Counted from the first letter of the stretch, positions 1-9,557 are shown. The stretch is DNA of 64,000 nt from Armatimonadota bacterium (GCA_023511795.1 JAIMAU010000010.1:1-64000), one strand, 5' to 3'. The notes: generated by a model from the sequence alone, not told the origin. Translations and numbers: made by a program.

Positions 1-26
1 CTCTAGCCAAACTGAGCTACACCCCG
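1..26 (-). tRNA. 5' part of a tRNA, probably tRNA-Pro (cut by window edge)
   Basis: Read on the minus strand from base 26 down to 1, the sequence gives a 7-base acceptor strand CGGGGTG, then T8-A9, a D-stem GCTC, a D-loop with the GG pair, and the start of the returning GAG. This is the canonical first third of a tRNA. A C at position 1 with a run of G is typical of bacterial tRNA-Pro, so the identity is an inference; the anticodon lies outside the window. Confidence 0.7.
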
Positions 27-166
27 ACAAAACAAATTATATCATTACTCGCCAAACAATGCAAGTAAATCGAATCGCAGAAATCTGTTCTCAGATGCGT
101 TTGGAGGTTTTATATACGCGAGTGTTTAAAATAAGCTTATCACTTGAAAGCCGGAGATCCCCAAAC

Positions 167-1492
167 TTGAGAAGTCTTTGGAACTTATCATTCATTACAT
201 TTTTCCTTTTTCTACTAGCCAATCTTGCCCAATCGGACCCAACCGATATGTTAGTAGCTAAGCTGCCAAGCGGCTTGACTGTCATCATACGTGAGAAGCA
301 CACAATCAACCTAGCGGCGGTTGATATTTGGATTAAAGCTGGTAGCATTAATGAGACAGAAGAGAATCGTGGTGTTTCTCATTTCGTTGAACATATGATC
401 TTTAAAGGCACGCAAAAGTACGGTCTTGGCGAGATCGACCGCACTGTCGAAGGAATTGGCGCCGAGCTGAATGGCGGTACATCAAAAGATTATGTACATT
501 TCTACACAACGGTTGCTAGTGAGTACCTGCCGGTAGCATTGGACGTTTTAGCAGATGCAATTATTAACGCACGCTTTGCACCAGAAGATTTTGAAAAGGA
601 GCGTGGCGTCATTCTAGATGAGATTGCACGTGCAGAGAGCGACCCTTCCCAAAAAGCAATCAGCTTGTTCATGGAGACAGCCTACTCGGTTCATCCTTAC
701 CGGTTTCCTAGCACCGGAACGCGAGAATCTGTCCAAAAGCTTACTTTAAAGGATTTAGATGAATATTATTTAGCCCACTACACACCGGAAAACACCTGCA
801 TAGTAATAGTAGGGGATGTAAACTCTGAAGTGGCGCTCAATCTTGTAAAGACAAAGTTTGCAGATTTTCGCATGAAATCATCTAGGGCCGTGCAAGTCCC
901 GCAAGAGCCCCTGCAGACAAAGCCAATTGTTCGAAGGGTTCATATGGATATCGACCAGGCTTACATTGTTCTGGGTGTGCGGGCACCCTCGGCATCCGAG
1001 TTCAAGGATATATGCGCACTTGACATACTTCTTGGTGTGCTGGGGGACAGCTACCGTGGACGGTTGTCCTCGATATTTACCGAAAAAGGGATACGGTTCA
1101 CGAAAATTGACCCTGATTTCACGACTCGACGAGATCCAACTGTTTTCTTAGTGCTCGTAGCTGTTGACCCTGAGGATGCAAAAGAGGCAGAGACGGCTCT
1201 TCTGGGCGAATTTGATAGGCTTGCCCAGGAAGGATTGTTGGAATCGGAGATAGGCCAAGGCAAGCGTCTCGCCGTGGGAAGCGACCTTTTCGAGCGGGAA
1301 ACTTTCTCTGGCGAAGCGCGGACGCTTGGTCTTGGCTATGTGCTTGGATTGCCCGAACTGGCATCGCACTATGCAGAGACCGTTCAGAACCTCGCCCGTG
1401 CCGAAGTTAACGCTGCCGTTCGGAAGTACTTTGGCGGGAACAAATATACTCTTGTGATAATAGAACCGCAAGTTTCAATGGAAGGAAGTTAG
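167..1492 (+). CDS. M16 family zinc metalloprotease (catalytic member), exported
   Basis: Predicted exported zinc endopeptidase of the pitrilysin/processing-peptidase family, 441 residues from the start chosen here. The inverted zinc motif HFVEH lies at residues 72-76, and the downstream acidic ligand region (VILDEIARAE, near residue 152) is in place, so the protein should be active. A hydrophobic N-terminal segment ending at LANLAQS looks like a signal peptide. The frame is open back to an ATG at 59, but that start has no clear ribosome site and would put 36 polar residues ahead of the signal; the TTG at 167 has GGAG ten bases upstream. The next gene begins directly after the stop and encodes an M16 homologue without the zinc motif, the usual catalytic/non-catalytic pair arrangement. 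Substrate unknown; small peptides are likely from family knowledge. Confidence 0.88.
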   Translation: MRSLWNLSFITFFLFLLANLAQSDPTDMLVAKLPSGLTVIIREKHTINLAAVDIWIKAGSINETEENRGVSHFVEHMIFKGTQKYGLGEIDRTVEGIGAELNGGTSKDYVHFYTTVASEYLPVALDVLADAIINARFAPEDFEKERGVILDEIARAESDPSQKAISLFMETAYSVHPYRFPSTGTRESVQKLTLKDLDEYYLAHYTPENTCIVIVGDVNSEVALNLVKTKFADFRMKSSRAVQVPQEPLQTKPIVRRVHMDIDQAYIVLGVRAPSASEFKDICALDILLGVLGDSYRGRLSSIFTEKGIRFTKIDPDFTTRRDPTVFLVLVAVDPEDAKEAETALLGEFDRLAQEGLLESEIGQGKRLAVGSDLFERETFSGEARTLGLGYVLGLPELASHYAETVQNLARAEVNAAVRKYFGGNKYTLVIIEPQVSMEGS

Positions 1493-2806
1493 ATGTATAT
1501 TCGCCCTATCATAATCGCAATTATCATAACATTTGTTTTTAATTTTCCAGTAGCGGCTGCCAATCAGCCTGCTGTAAAAACAATTTTCAGCAACGGCTTG
1601 GTGCTAATAGTCAAACCTGAGCCGGAAGCCTCGACCGTGGCGATTGAAATCTTTATAAGAATGAATGTCAACGGTGAAGATAAGGCCACCCAGGGGTTGG
1701 GGCACCTGTTTGCAGGGTCAATCCTGGGCGGCACGAAAAGCCGCTCGCCTGGGAAAGTAGCACGCCTGTTCTCCGAGGTCGGAGGAAGCTTTCATGCAGT
1801 GTGGCAATGGGACTATCTGGAAATCTATGGTGTGACTGTTCCCGGGATGTGCAATGAGGCGCTGGCTCTGCTAGCTGATTCAGTTCGAAAGCCAGCATTT
1901 TATCCGGAAATAGTGGAATACTCTCGCTCGGTCGTACTCAAACAGGCAAAGGCATTCGAGAGCGAACCCTTCAACGCTGCATATGCCGAGCTCAGAAAGT
2001 CTCTTTATCCAGCAGGTCCTTACAGGCACGCATTTATTGGAGACCCTCAAGCCATTGGTAGGGTATCACGAGAACAGCTTGAAGCTTTCCATAGGCTTTG
2101 TGTAGCGCCAAATGATATAGTAATCTCTATTGCCGGAAAGGTCTCTTTTGAGAAAGTTTCTGAACAGGTGCAGAAACTTTTTAGCAATATGCCCTTTATT
2201 CAAAGGAGCGAAGGCACCCAAAAGTGGGACTCACCGGCTGAAGGCAAATTCGTCGTCAAAAATGTTGGGCCTGCAACATACTTAATGCTTGGTTTCCCTG
2301 CAGCAGGCATGGCATCGCCTGATTATCCAGCATTGGCAGTGGCGAACGTTATGCTTGGCGGCAATAAAAGTTCTATGCTATTTCGCAGACTCCGGGAAGA
2401 ACTAGGAATAGGCTACCAAGTGGGAAGCTTCTATCCGAGCCTGCGAGGGCCAAGCCACATAGTAGCTTTTGTGGGGATGGATTCAGGTCGGGCAACTCAG
2501 CAGGTTATAGATACTGCAAAGGATGCCATCCTCCAGCAAGTGGCCAAACTTAAAGAGGGATTATTCACCGATGATGACCTTGAAAGAGCAAAGCGATATT
2601 TGATAGGGACGTACGCCGTTAAGCACGAAAGAGTAAGAGACCGAGCATTCTATCTTGGCTGGTACGAGATAATTGGCCTCGGTTATCAGTATGACACAGA
2701 GTACGCCAGCAAAATTAGAGCCGTTACGAGGGAGGATATTTGTCGAGTATGTGAGCGATATTTAGGCGTTCCGATAGCTTTTTCTAGTAGCAGTGCTAGC
2801 AGTTAA
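1493..2806 (+). CDS. M16 family peptidase homologue lacking the zinc motif
   Basis: A 437-residue exported protein with an N-terminal signal (IIIAIIITFVFNF...AAA) and the M16 two-lobe organisation. Where HxxEH should stand it has HLFAG (residues 71-75), so the catalytic Glu and the second His are lost, and the downstream acidic ligand segment reads SVVLKQAKA. It should be non-catalytic. Its C-terminal half keeps the GYQVGSFY-type region that shapes substrate binding in M16 partner subunits. The ATG follows the upstream stop with no gap, with GGAAGG just before it, so the two products are probably made in step and form a heterodimer; that is inference from known M16 pairs. Confidence 0.85.
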   Translation: MYIRPIIIAIIITFVFNFPVAAANQPAVKTIFSNGLVLIVKPEPEASTVAIEIFIRMNVNGEDKATQGLGHLFAGSILGGTKSRSPGKVARLFSEVGGSFHAVWQWDYLEIYGVTVPGMCNEALALLADSVRKPAFYPEIVEYSRSVVLKQAKAFESEPFNAAYAELRKSLYPAGPYRHAFIGDPQAIGRVSREQLEAFHRLCVAPNDIVISIAGKVSFEKVSEQVQKLFSNMPFIQRSEGTQKWDSPAEGKFVVKNVGPATYLMLGFPAAGMASPDYPALAVANVMLGGNKSSMLFRRLREELGIGYQVGSFYPSLRGPSHIVAFVGMDSGRATQQVIDTAKDAILQQVAKLKEGLFTDDDLERAKRYLIGTYAVKHERVRDRAFYLGWYEIIGLGYQYDTEYASKIRAVTREDICRVCERYLGVPIAFSSSSASS

Positions 2807-2825
2807 CGAAACCCTTGACTATCTG

Positions 2826-2855
2826 TTGATTTTGCCTATATTGGTGTGCTATAAT
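2826..2855 (+). promoter_or_regulatory. Sigma-70-type promoter for the M28/FtsX fusion gene
   Basis: TTGATT (2826-2831), an 18-base spacer and TATAAT (2850-2855), preceded by TG one base upstream (extended -10). It lies in the gap after the second M16 gene and points at the ATG at 2904, so the fusion gene can be transcribed separately from the peptidase pair. Confidence 0.65.
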
Positions 2856-2861
2856 TCTGGC

Positions 2862-2880
2862 GCTTCAGATACACTGAAGC
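2862..2880 (+). promoter_or_regulatory. Perfect 7-bp inverted repeat in the 5' untranslated region
   Basis: GCTTCAG, a 5-base spacer ATACA, then CTGAAGC. It starts seven bases after the -10 box, so it overlaps the predicted transcription start. It could be an operator or a 5' stabilising hairpin; no T-run follows, so it is not a terminator. Confidence 0.45.
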
Positions 2881-2903
2881 TTAGTTTTAGAAAGGAAAGC
2901 GGA

Positions 2904-5900
2904 ATGTCTGTACGAAGGACTGTCTCCTTAGTTTTCCTGTTTTGCTTTCTAATCTTATCCGTATCCTACGCTGCCGAGCAGACCAAAGTAGATCCGGTTC
3001 TAGCTGCAAACTATCAAAAGCTTGCAGGCGAAGTAAGCGCTGCTAATATTGCCCGGACGATCAATACTCTATCGGCACAAGAGTCCCGTGTTGCCGGTTA
3101 TCCAGGCTGTGATGCGGCAACGCAATATGTGTTAAACGAATTCAAGAAATTGGGGCTTGAGGATATCAAGGTTGAACCCTTTAAGGTTGCCGTCCCTGTT
3201 GATAAAGGTGCATCCCTTGAATTCAATGGAAAGTCCTACCGTCTTTATCCAATATGGCCCAATCTTGTACGGACATCACAACTTCCTAAAGAGGGCATAA
3301 CAGGGCAATTAATTTACGCTGGCTCAGGAAAGCTCGCAGAGTTTGATGGATATGATGTTGACGGAAGCATCGTCATGATGGACTTTAACTCTGGTTCTGA
3401 GTGGCTTAATGCTCCGAGGCTAGGTGCCAAGGCGGTCATTTTTATTGAGCCTGACAGCACGATGCGCGGCGAAGCTGAAGCTAAGTTCATCTCCATCCCC
3501 GTTTCCATCCCTAGATTCTGGATATCGAAGGCAGACGCAGCATCACTTCAGGCACTTTGTGCAGTGAATCGGCCTCCTGTTGTGCGTGTCAAGTGTCGTA
3601 TGCCGTGGGAGCGTCGCACGACCTATAATATTTCAGGCGTCATTAAAGGTACCGACCCAAAGCTTAAAAATCAGATTATAATTATTGAATCTTATTACGA
3701 CTCGACCTCGGTAGTTCCTTCTTTATCGCCGGGCGCGGAGAATGCCTGTGGCATTGCCTCGATGCTCGAGCTGGCGCGAATCTTTAAAAAGCATCCGCCT
3801 GGTAGAACTGTTTGGTTCATAGCGACCAGTGCCCACTTCCAAAGTTTGCAGGGCATCCGTGAATATGTTGACCGCCACCTTCATGAGTTCCAGCGGCCGG
3901 GCACACGCGAGAAAATGGCCGCATGGTTCTCTCGAATCATCCCTGGAATGGGCCATCGGACTGTCCGCAAGCCGCCCCAAATTTATCTATTTGTTGGGCT
4001 GGACCTATCAAGCCAGACAAAGGGAGTTGGCGTTTTCTATAAAGGCTATTTCTATGATTGCAGGGAAGATATTCAAAATAAGTTTTCCGACATTGCCAGA
4101 GTCTGCCGCGAGAACACAGAAAAAATAGGAGCTGTACTTGGCTTTGACCCTGCGAAAGCCTTTGCGGACGGCGTGAACCCAATTGCGGGAAAGAACTGGC
4201 GAAACTTCATTCCAGGCAAAATCGCCCTTGATGCGGAAGCAGTCACGCTTGCGGGAGCTAGAGGAATATCGTTTGTAAGCACAGATGATGGCCGCGCACT
4301 TGTAGATACGCCGTTTGATGTAGCCGAGAAGGTAAACGTAGCAAATCTTGTTCAGCAAACTAGGCTACTTGCATGTCTTTTTTATCACATACTGCATGAC
4401 ACTAATAGCCCTGAGGCTGTGGATGTGCCTAAGTTTCCAATCACCGAGCCGTCAAACTTCGCTCGAATGACGCTTCAGGGCGGCTTCGCCAGGCTTCAAG
4501 GTCAGGTGCTAATCTTAAACCTGAAGAAGAGCTTCATCCCAAACACACCCGTGCCAAACACATTGGTAATAGTTAGACACGTTCATTTAAACAAGACCCT
4601 TATGGGCGTTCGCGGGAACATGATCGGAACTGTAGATAAGGAGGCAAGGTTTAGCTTCCCAGGGGTTGCGCCGCTGACCACATATCCTGGCCCACCCAGA
4701 AAGATGTCCGTGGCGGCTTATCGTCTTGATCCCGACAGCGGCGAGATCATATATTCACCTGACCAAGGCATATGGGGCGCGGATTTCTACCCCACGGAAA
4801 TTCCAATAAATACTGGGATTAAGGACATACCTATTGTTGTATTCAAGTGCCGCTCGACTGCAATTTTCGACCTAATAGATCCCCAGTCTCTGCGCACCCT
4901 GCCGCAAATAGACATCTTTGAGGGCGAATCAAATGCAAGGCCTAGAATGTATGGCGTCTCCCTAGCCGTACCGGAGTGGCAGGTCTCGCACGTTGAAGAT
5001 GTTGCCGTCATCTTTACAATGCCGAACACCCTTTTGAAGATAACAATGTCTGCCGGCCCGGCGGCGACTCGCCTAGTATTAATAAATGCCACAAAAGAGA
5101 AGCCTGAGGGCATAGGATATGTTGTTGGCAATGGCGTGCCGATAAAAAATACCTCCCTCAGGGTTGCAAAAGATATGTGGATTCTCGACGATTTCCGCAT
5201 CAATCGCTTGAGAAAATACCGCATCATAAACGAGGGCATAGACAAACTTCATAAGCTAGCGGCAGACGAAATCAAACTTGCAGAAAAAGCATTGGCTGAG
5301 AAAAAATACTCCGTCTTCGATGCACATGCCCGTGCAGCTTGGGGTTATGAGTCTCGGGCCTATCCCGATGTCCAAAAGACGGCTAAGGATGTAGTAAACG
5401 GCGTCATTTTCTATCTAGCCTTGCTTTTACCCTTCGCATACTTTGCAGAGCGGCTACTCTTTGGGTTCTCGGACCTAAAGCGCCAATTGGCAACAGCGTT
5501 TGCCATTTTCTTGGGAATATTCGCGACTTTCCGATACTTCCATCCTGCGTTCGACATTACAATGAATCCGGTGATCGTGTTTATAGCATTCACCATGCTT
5601 GCGTTAAGCTTCCTTGTCACGGTGCTCGTAACAAACAGGTTTGAGGAACAGTTGAAAGCTCTGAATCGAAACATGAGCGGTGTTCACAAAGTTGACATCG
5701 GTCGGATGAGCATAGCGGCAGCGGCATTCTCGCTGGGCATCTCGAACATGAGAAGGCGGCGGGCTAGGACATTCTTAACATGTATAACGCTTATTCTTCT
5801 AACGTTCACAGTGCTTTCGTTTACATCCATTGTCCAGACGATGCGATTCAACAAAGTCCCAGCGCCAGGAAAGCCTAGGTACAACGGCTTGATGCTCAGA

Positions 5901-7451
5901 ACCGCAATGTGGGAGCAGCTGCAAGAGCCGGCTTACCGGCTCCTCAAGGATGAGTTTGGAGCCACTAGAGCTGTCGCCCCACGGGCTTGGTACTACGGCG
6001 CCGCTCCTGGAGAGCAGACGTTCATGACCCTAAAGCGCAACGATAAGACCTTCGACGCCAGGGGGATTGTCGGATTCACTCCTGAAGAGAAGCGAGTAAC
6101 TCATCCTGAAAAGGCATTGATAAAAGGTCGGTGGTTCAGGCCTAGCGATCGTTATGCAATGATTATTCCAGGGGCGATTGCAAAGGCACTCGAAATCACC
6201 GAGGAGGATGTTGGGAAGGCAAAGGTCACATTTAGCGGCGTAGAGTATACAATTATCGGCATAGTAGACAATGATAAATTTAAAAAGATAACCGACCTCG
6301 ACCGCGAGCCTTTGACGCCAGTTGACTTTATCATGATGCAGAAACTTACCCAGCAGGGCAAGACGATGGGTGAAGCCGGATTCCGAGAATACACCCATCT
6401 TGAACCTGATACCGTCTTCTTCGTACCTTATCAGACTTTAATCAATTTAGGCGGAGAAATTCGCTCCATAGCCATCAACTTTGTAACTCCTGAGGAAGTC
6501 AAAGAGGTTTTGGACAAATTAATGCCAAGGCTTGGATTGAACCTCTATGCAGGGCTTGGCAACCGAACTTTCCGATACAGCTCCATTGCAACTAAATCCG
6601 GCAAGGGGTTCAGTGCAGTATTTATTCCTGTGCTTATTGCTGCCTTGATTGTTCTCAATACAATGTTAGGTTCTGTATACGAGCGCGTTCGCGAAATCGG
6701 CATATTTAGCTCACTAGGCCTGGCGCCAAACCATATTGCTATGCTTTTCATCGCCGAGGCGATGGTCTATGCCGTACTTGGCGCAGTTGCTGGCTATCTA
6801 ATTGGGCAAGGCGCCTCGAAGTTGATTTATACATTCCATCTCTTGCCAGGGCTTTATCTGAACTTCAGTTCGCTATCGGCGGTGCTCTCGACGCTTATAG
6901 TAGTAGGCGTTGTCCTGCTCTCAACAATCTACCCCGCGAGAAAGGCATCAGAGGTGGCAACGCCTGCAATCGAGCGAAGTTGGAAGGTTCCAGACCCAGT
7001 AGGCGATGTTTGGAACATTTCACTTCCGTTTGCAGTAACGGGTGCGCAGGCGACAGGCGTCAACAAGTTCATCGCTGAATGGTTCGAGGCTTATGAAGAA
7101 TACTCAGTTGGCGATTTCGTTACACAAAACGTCGAGACATCGGCATATGACTCTGAGTTTGGGAAAGCTTACCGAGTGCAGTGTAGGGCCTGGCTTGCGC
7201 CGTTTGACCTGGGCGTTAGCCAGGAGGTAATTCTCGATACAATTCCAACCTCGATGGAGGATGTATACGAGGTTCGCTTGACAATCAACCGCGAAAGCGG
7301 AGACATATCAAACTGGAAACGCGTTAACCGCAGGTTCCTAAACACACTAAGAAAGCAGTTCTTGATTTGGCGAACGTTGAGGGCAGAGGAGCGGGAGCGC
7401 TACCTTGCGACAAAGCCCCAAGCTGAGTCGGCATCTGCTCCTCAGGCCTAA
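2904..7451 (+). CDS. Fusion of degenerate M28-like peptidase domain and FtsX-type permease
   Basis: Predicted inner-membrane protein of 1515 residues. The start at ATG 2904 has AAAGGAAAG just upstream and opens a classical signal peptide; the frame is open further up but that part overlaps the promoter. Residues about 40-450 resemble a PA-inserted M28 aminopeptidase, but the metal ligands are altered: YYDS (264-267) replaces HxDS, GAENACG replaces GAxDNASG, and the catalytic Glu-Glu pair reads HF (ATSAHFQSLQG). After beta-rich domains come three helices near 832-905, one near 954-975, a large extracytoplasmic loop, and three C-terminal helices near 1236-1343 with the FtsX/MacB hallmark VREIGIFSSLGL. 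A cytosolic tail of about 170 residues ends it. No ATPase is adjacent. Proposed role: peptide binding or sensing coupled to a permease fold; inference only. Confidence 0.82.
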   Translation: MSVRRTVSLVFLFCFLILSVSYAAEQTKVDPVLAANYQKLAGEVSAANIARTINTLSAQESRVAGYPGCDAATQYVLNEFKKLGLEDIKVEPFKVAVPVDKGASLEFNGKSYRLYPIWPNLVRTSQLPKEGITGQLIYAGSGKLAEFDGYDVDGSIVMMDFNSGSEWLNAPRLGAKAVIFIEPDSTMRGEAEAKFISIPVSIPRFWISKADAASLQALCAVNRPPVVRVKCRMPWERRTTYNISGVIKGTDPKLKNQIIIIESYYDSTSVVPSLSPGAENACGIASMLELARIFKKHPPGRTVWFIATSAHFQSLQGIREYVDRHLHEFQRPGTREKMAAWFSRIIPGMGHRTVRKPPQIYLFVGLDLSSQTKGVGVFYKGYFYDCREDIQNKFSDIARVCRENTEKIGAVLGFDPAKAFADGVNPIAGKNWRNFIPGKIALDAEAVTLAGARGISFVSTDDGRALVDTPFDVAEKVNVANLVQQTRLLACLFYHILHDTNSPEAVDVPKFPITEPSNFARMTLQGGFARLQGQVLILNLKKSFIPNTPVPNTLVIVRHVHLNKTLMGVRGNMIGTVDKEARFSFPGVAPLTTYPGPPRKMSVAAYRLDPDSGEIIYSPDQGIWGADFYPTEIPINTGIKDIPIVVFKCRSTAIFDLIDPQSLRTLPQIDIFEGESNARPRMYGVSLAVPEWQVSHVEDVAVIFTMPNTLLKITMSAGPAATRLVLINATKEKPEGIGYVVGNGVPIKNTSLRVAKDMWILDDFRINRLRKYRIINEGIDKLHKLAADEIKLAEKALAEKKYSVFDAHARAAWGYESRAYPDVQKTAKDVVNGVIFYLALLLPFAYFAERLLFGFSDLKRQLATAFAIFLGIFATFRYFHPAFDITMNPVIVFIAFTMLALSFLVTVLVTNRFEEQLKALNRNMSGVHKVDIGRMSIAAAAFSLGISNMRRRRARTFLTCITLILLTFTVLSFTSIVQTMRFNKVPAPGKPRYNGLMLRTAMWEQLQEPAYRLLKDEFGATRAVAPRAWYYGAAPGEQTFMTLKRNDKTFDARGIVGFTPEEKRVTHPEKALIKGRWFRPSDRYAMIIPGAIAKALEITEEDVGKAKVTFSGVEYTIIGIVDNDKFKKITDLDREPLTPVDFIMMQKLTQQGKTMGEAGFREYTHLEPDTVFFVPYQTLINLGGEIRSIAINFVTPEEVKEVLDKLMPRLGLNLYAGLGNRTFRYSSIATKSGKGFSAVFIPVLIAALIVLNTMLGSVYERVREIGIFSSLGLAPNHIAMLFIAEAMVYAVLGAVAGYLIGQGASKLIYTFHLLPGLYLNFSSLSAVLSTLIVVGVVLLSTIYPARKASEVATPAIERSWKVPDPVGDVWNISLPFAVTGAQATGVNKFIAEWFEAYEEYSVGDFVTQNVETSAYDSEFGKAYRVQCRAWLAPFDLGVSQEVILDTIPTSMEDVYEVRLTINRESGDISNWKRVNRRFLNTLRKQFLIWRTLRAEERERYLATKPQAESASAPQA

Positions 7452-7484
7452 CCAGAGCTGCGTAATAGAAAGGAAGAGTTTAGG

Positions 7485-9485
7485 TTGCCGGTCGAAGAAA
7501 GTTCCATAGAAGCGGCCCGAGAAAGGGCTGAAGAAGCATCGTCTGAGGAAGGGCAGACTGAGAAATTTGAGGAAGGTTTTACTGGGAAGGCAATTGTAGG
7601 GGCGTTATTTATTGCCTTTATAATGCTTCCCGGTGCGTTGTATCTGGGTTTAGTCGCAGGCCAAGGACTTGGCCCAGCTGCACAATGGGTAACTATTGTT
7701 CTTTTCGCAGAAGTAGCCCGCCGCTCATTCATGCCCTTGAAGCGCCAAGAAATTTACATTTTATTCTACATTGCAGGCGGCCTTGCACACATGACAATGG
7801 GCGACCGCGGTATCTCCGGTGGGCCGTTTGGCACGCTGATATGGAACCAATACTTTGTGCAGAGCCCTCAAGCAGCAGCAATAGCCCATGAAATTCCCAG
7901 ATGGGTTGTGCCCCAGCCTGGTTCTAAGGCATTAATCGAGCGGACTTTCTTCCACGCGGACTGGCTTGCCCCCATTCTTCTTTTGATAGTTGGCGAAATC
8001 CTCGGAAGGATGAATTGGATAGGCTTAGGTTACGCGCTTTTTAGGATTACCTCCGATGTTGAAAGGCTCCCCTTCCCGATGGCTCCAGTCGCGGCCTCGG
8101 GAGCAACCGCATTGGCGGAAGCATCTACTAAAGAGGAGTCTTGGCGGTGGCAGGTATTCTCGATTGGAACGATGGTTGGGCTAGTATTTGGCTTCTTCTA
8201 CCTGGCGGTGCCGATTTTTACAGGTGTTGTGTTGAGCAAACCACTCATGTTGATACCAATTCCGTTTATTGATTTTGCGCGTAATACGGAACGCATACTG
8301 CCCGCTGCGTTGACCGGGATATCAGGCGACCTGGGAGGCGTTTTGACTGGCTTCGTGCTTCCATTCCAGATAGTCGTTGGGATGTTTATAAGCTCCATTG
8401 CATGTCAAGTAATCACAAATCCAATATTGCAAAGGCATGGTTTACTTCCAACTTGGCGATATGGAATGGATTCGATCAACACCCACCTATCGGTAAGTAT
8501 TGACTTTTGGATGAGCGTTAGCGTAGGCATTAGTGTTGCGGTGGCTGTAATTGGCATATATGCAGTAATATCCTCGGCGGTTAAAGCCCGCGCCAATGCT
8601 CGCGAAAGCAGATTGGCACCGTACAGAATACCAGCTGGGCGCGGAGATTTTCCAATCGTAGTTGCAATTGCAGCATGGTTCTTTGCCACGCTAGGTTATA
8701 TAATCATCGCACATCGACTTGTGCCGTTGTTTCCACTTTGGATTCTGATTGGCTTTGGTTTCTTCTATTCGCCGATCATGTCGTACGTTTCCGCTCGAAT
8801 GTTCGGCTTGACTGGGCATGGCGTTGGCTTTCCATACGTAAGAGAAGCAACAGTCATCAAGAGTGGTTACCGTAATGCAGACATCTGGTTTGCGCCAATC
8901 CCCATTTATGATATGGGCTGGGCTGCGGCAAGATTTCGCGAAGTTGAACTCACGCGAACAAAATTTACAAGTGTTCTAAAGGCAGAGGCGCTGATGTTGC
9001 CTGTTATGCTAGTGGCGAGCTTCTTGTTCTGGGCTTTCTTTTGGCACACAAATCCAATCCCATCGCCGCAATTTCCCTATGCACAGAAATTCTGGCCGCT
9101 TTCGGCCACATTCCAATCCATATGGCTGACGGCAAACAAAGCTGGGGAAAGCAATTTCTTGCTTCAGGCGTTAAAGCCGAAGCTCATGGTCTATGGCGGC
9201 GTTGGAGCGTTTATGGTATTTACAATTTTGGCAATGGCAAGGGTGCCCCAGCTTTACTTCTATGGACTAGCAGGAGGAGTGGGTGCGTATCCCCACAGCA
9301 CTATACCGCTTTTCATTGGGGCACTGCTAGGGCGGTACTATTTCGGAAGGCGGTTTGGTACGGATAAGTGGAGGATGTACACTCCCGTGTTATTGGCGGG
9401 ATACTCCTGCGGTATGGGACTAATGGGTATGAGTGCTATTGCCCTTGCTTTGATTTCGAAGTCCGTCCAGGCGTTGCCATATTAG
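7485..9485 (+). CDS. OPT/DUF6785-like membrane transporter, probably peptide
   Basis: A polytopic membrane protein of 666 residues with an acidic, charged cytoplasmic N-terminus (about 35 residues) and roughly twelve or more hydrophobic helices. The segments RLPFPMAPVAASGATALAE (about 195-213) and GGVLTGFVLPFQIVVGMF resemble the oligopeptide transporter (OPT) superfamily, where related uncharacterised members are called DUF6784/DUF6785. The TTG start at 7485 has AGGAAGAG eight bases upstream, and the gap to the fusion gene is only 33 bases, so co-transcription is likely. With two M16 proteins and an M28-like domain upstream, uptake of peptides released outside is a reasonable reading; the substrate is not visible in the sequence. 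Confidence 0.75.
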   Translation: MPVEESSIEAARERAEEASSEEGQTEKFEEGFTGKAIVGALFIAFIMLPGALYLGLVAGQGLGPAAQWVTIVLFAEVARRSFMPLKRQEIYILFYIAGGLAHMTMGDRGISGGPFGTLIWNQYFVQSPQAAAIAHEIPRWVVPQPGSKALIERTFFHADWLAPILLLIVGEILGRMNWIGLGYALFRITSDVERLPFPMAPVAASGATALAEASTKEESWRWQVFSIGTMVGLVFGFFYLAVPIFTGVVLSKPLMLIPIPFIDFARNTERILPAALTGISGDLGGVLTGFVLPFQIVVGMFISSIACQVITNPILQRHGLLPTWRYGMDSINTHLSVSIDFWMSVSVGISVAVAVIGIYAVISSAVKARANARESRLAPYRIPAGRGDFPIVVAIAAWFFATLGYIIIAHRLVPLFPLWILIGFGFFYSPIMSYVSARMFGLTGHGVGFPYVREATVIKSGYRNADIWFAPIPIYDMGWAAARFREVELTRTKFTSVLKAEALMLPVMLVASFLFWAFFWHTNPIPSPQFPYAQKFWPLSATFQSIWLTANKAGESNFLLQALKPKLMVYGGVGAFMVFTILAMARVPQLYFYGLAGGVGAYPHSTIPLFIGALLGRYYFGRRFGTDKWRMYTPVLLAGYSCGMGLMGMSAIALALISKSVQALPY

Positions 9486-9557
9486 GGTTTCAATTTACAT
9501 GATACCAAAACTTGCAAAAGTTTGACCACCTGCGATCAACAGTTATAAAATGGAGGT

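Noticed and set aside
4008-4358. Minus-strand frames of 116 and other codons inside the large fusion gene
   Set aside because: They lie opposite a clearly coding region with continuous homology-like domains and lack ribosome sites.
9522-9549. TTGACC-16-TATAAA before the duplicated-domain gene
   Set aside because: The implied transcript start would fall inside or after the ribosome site at 9551-9556, so it cannot serve the ATG at 9558 in the usual way.
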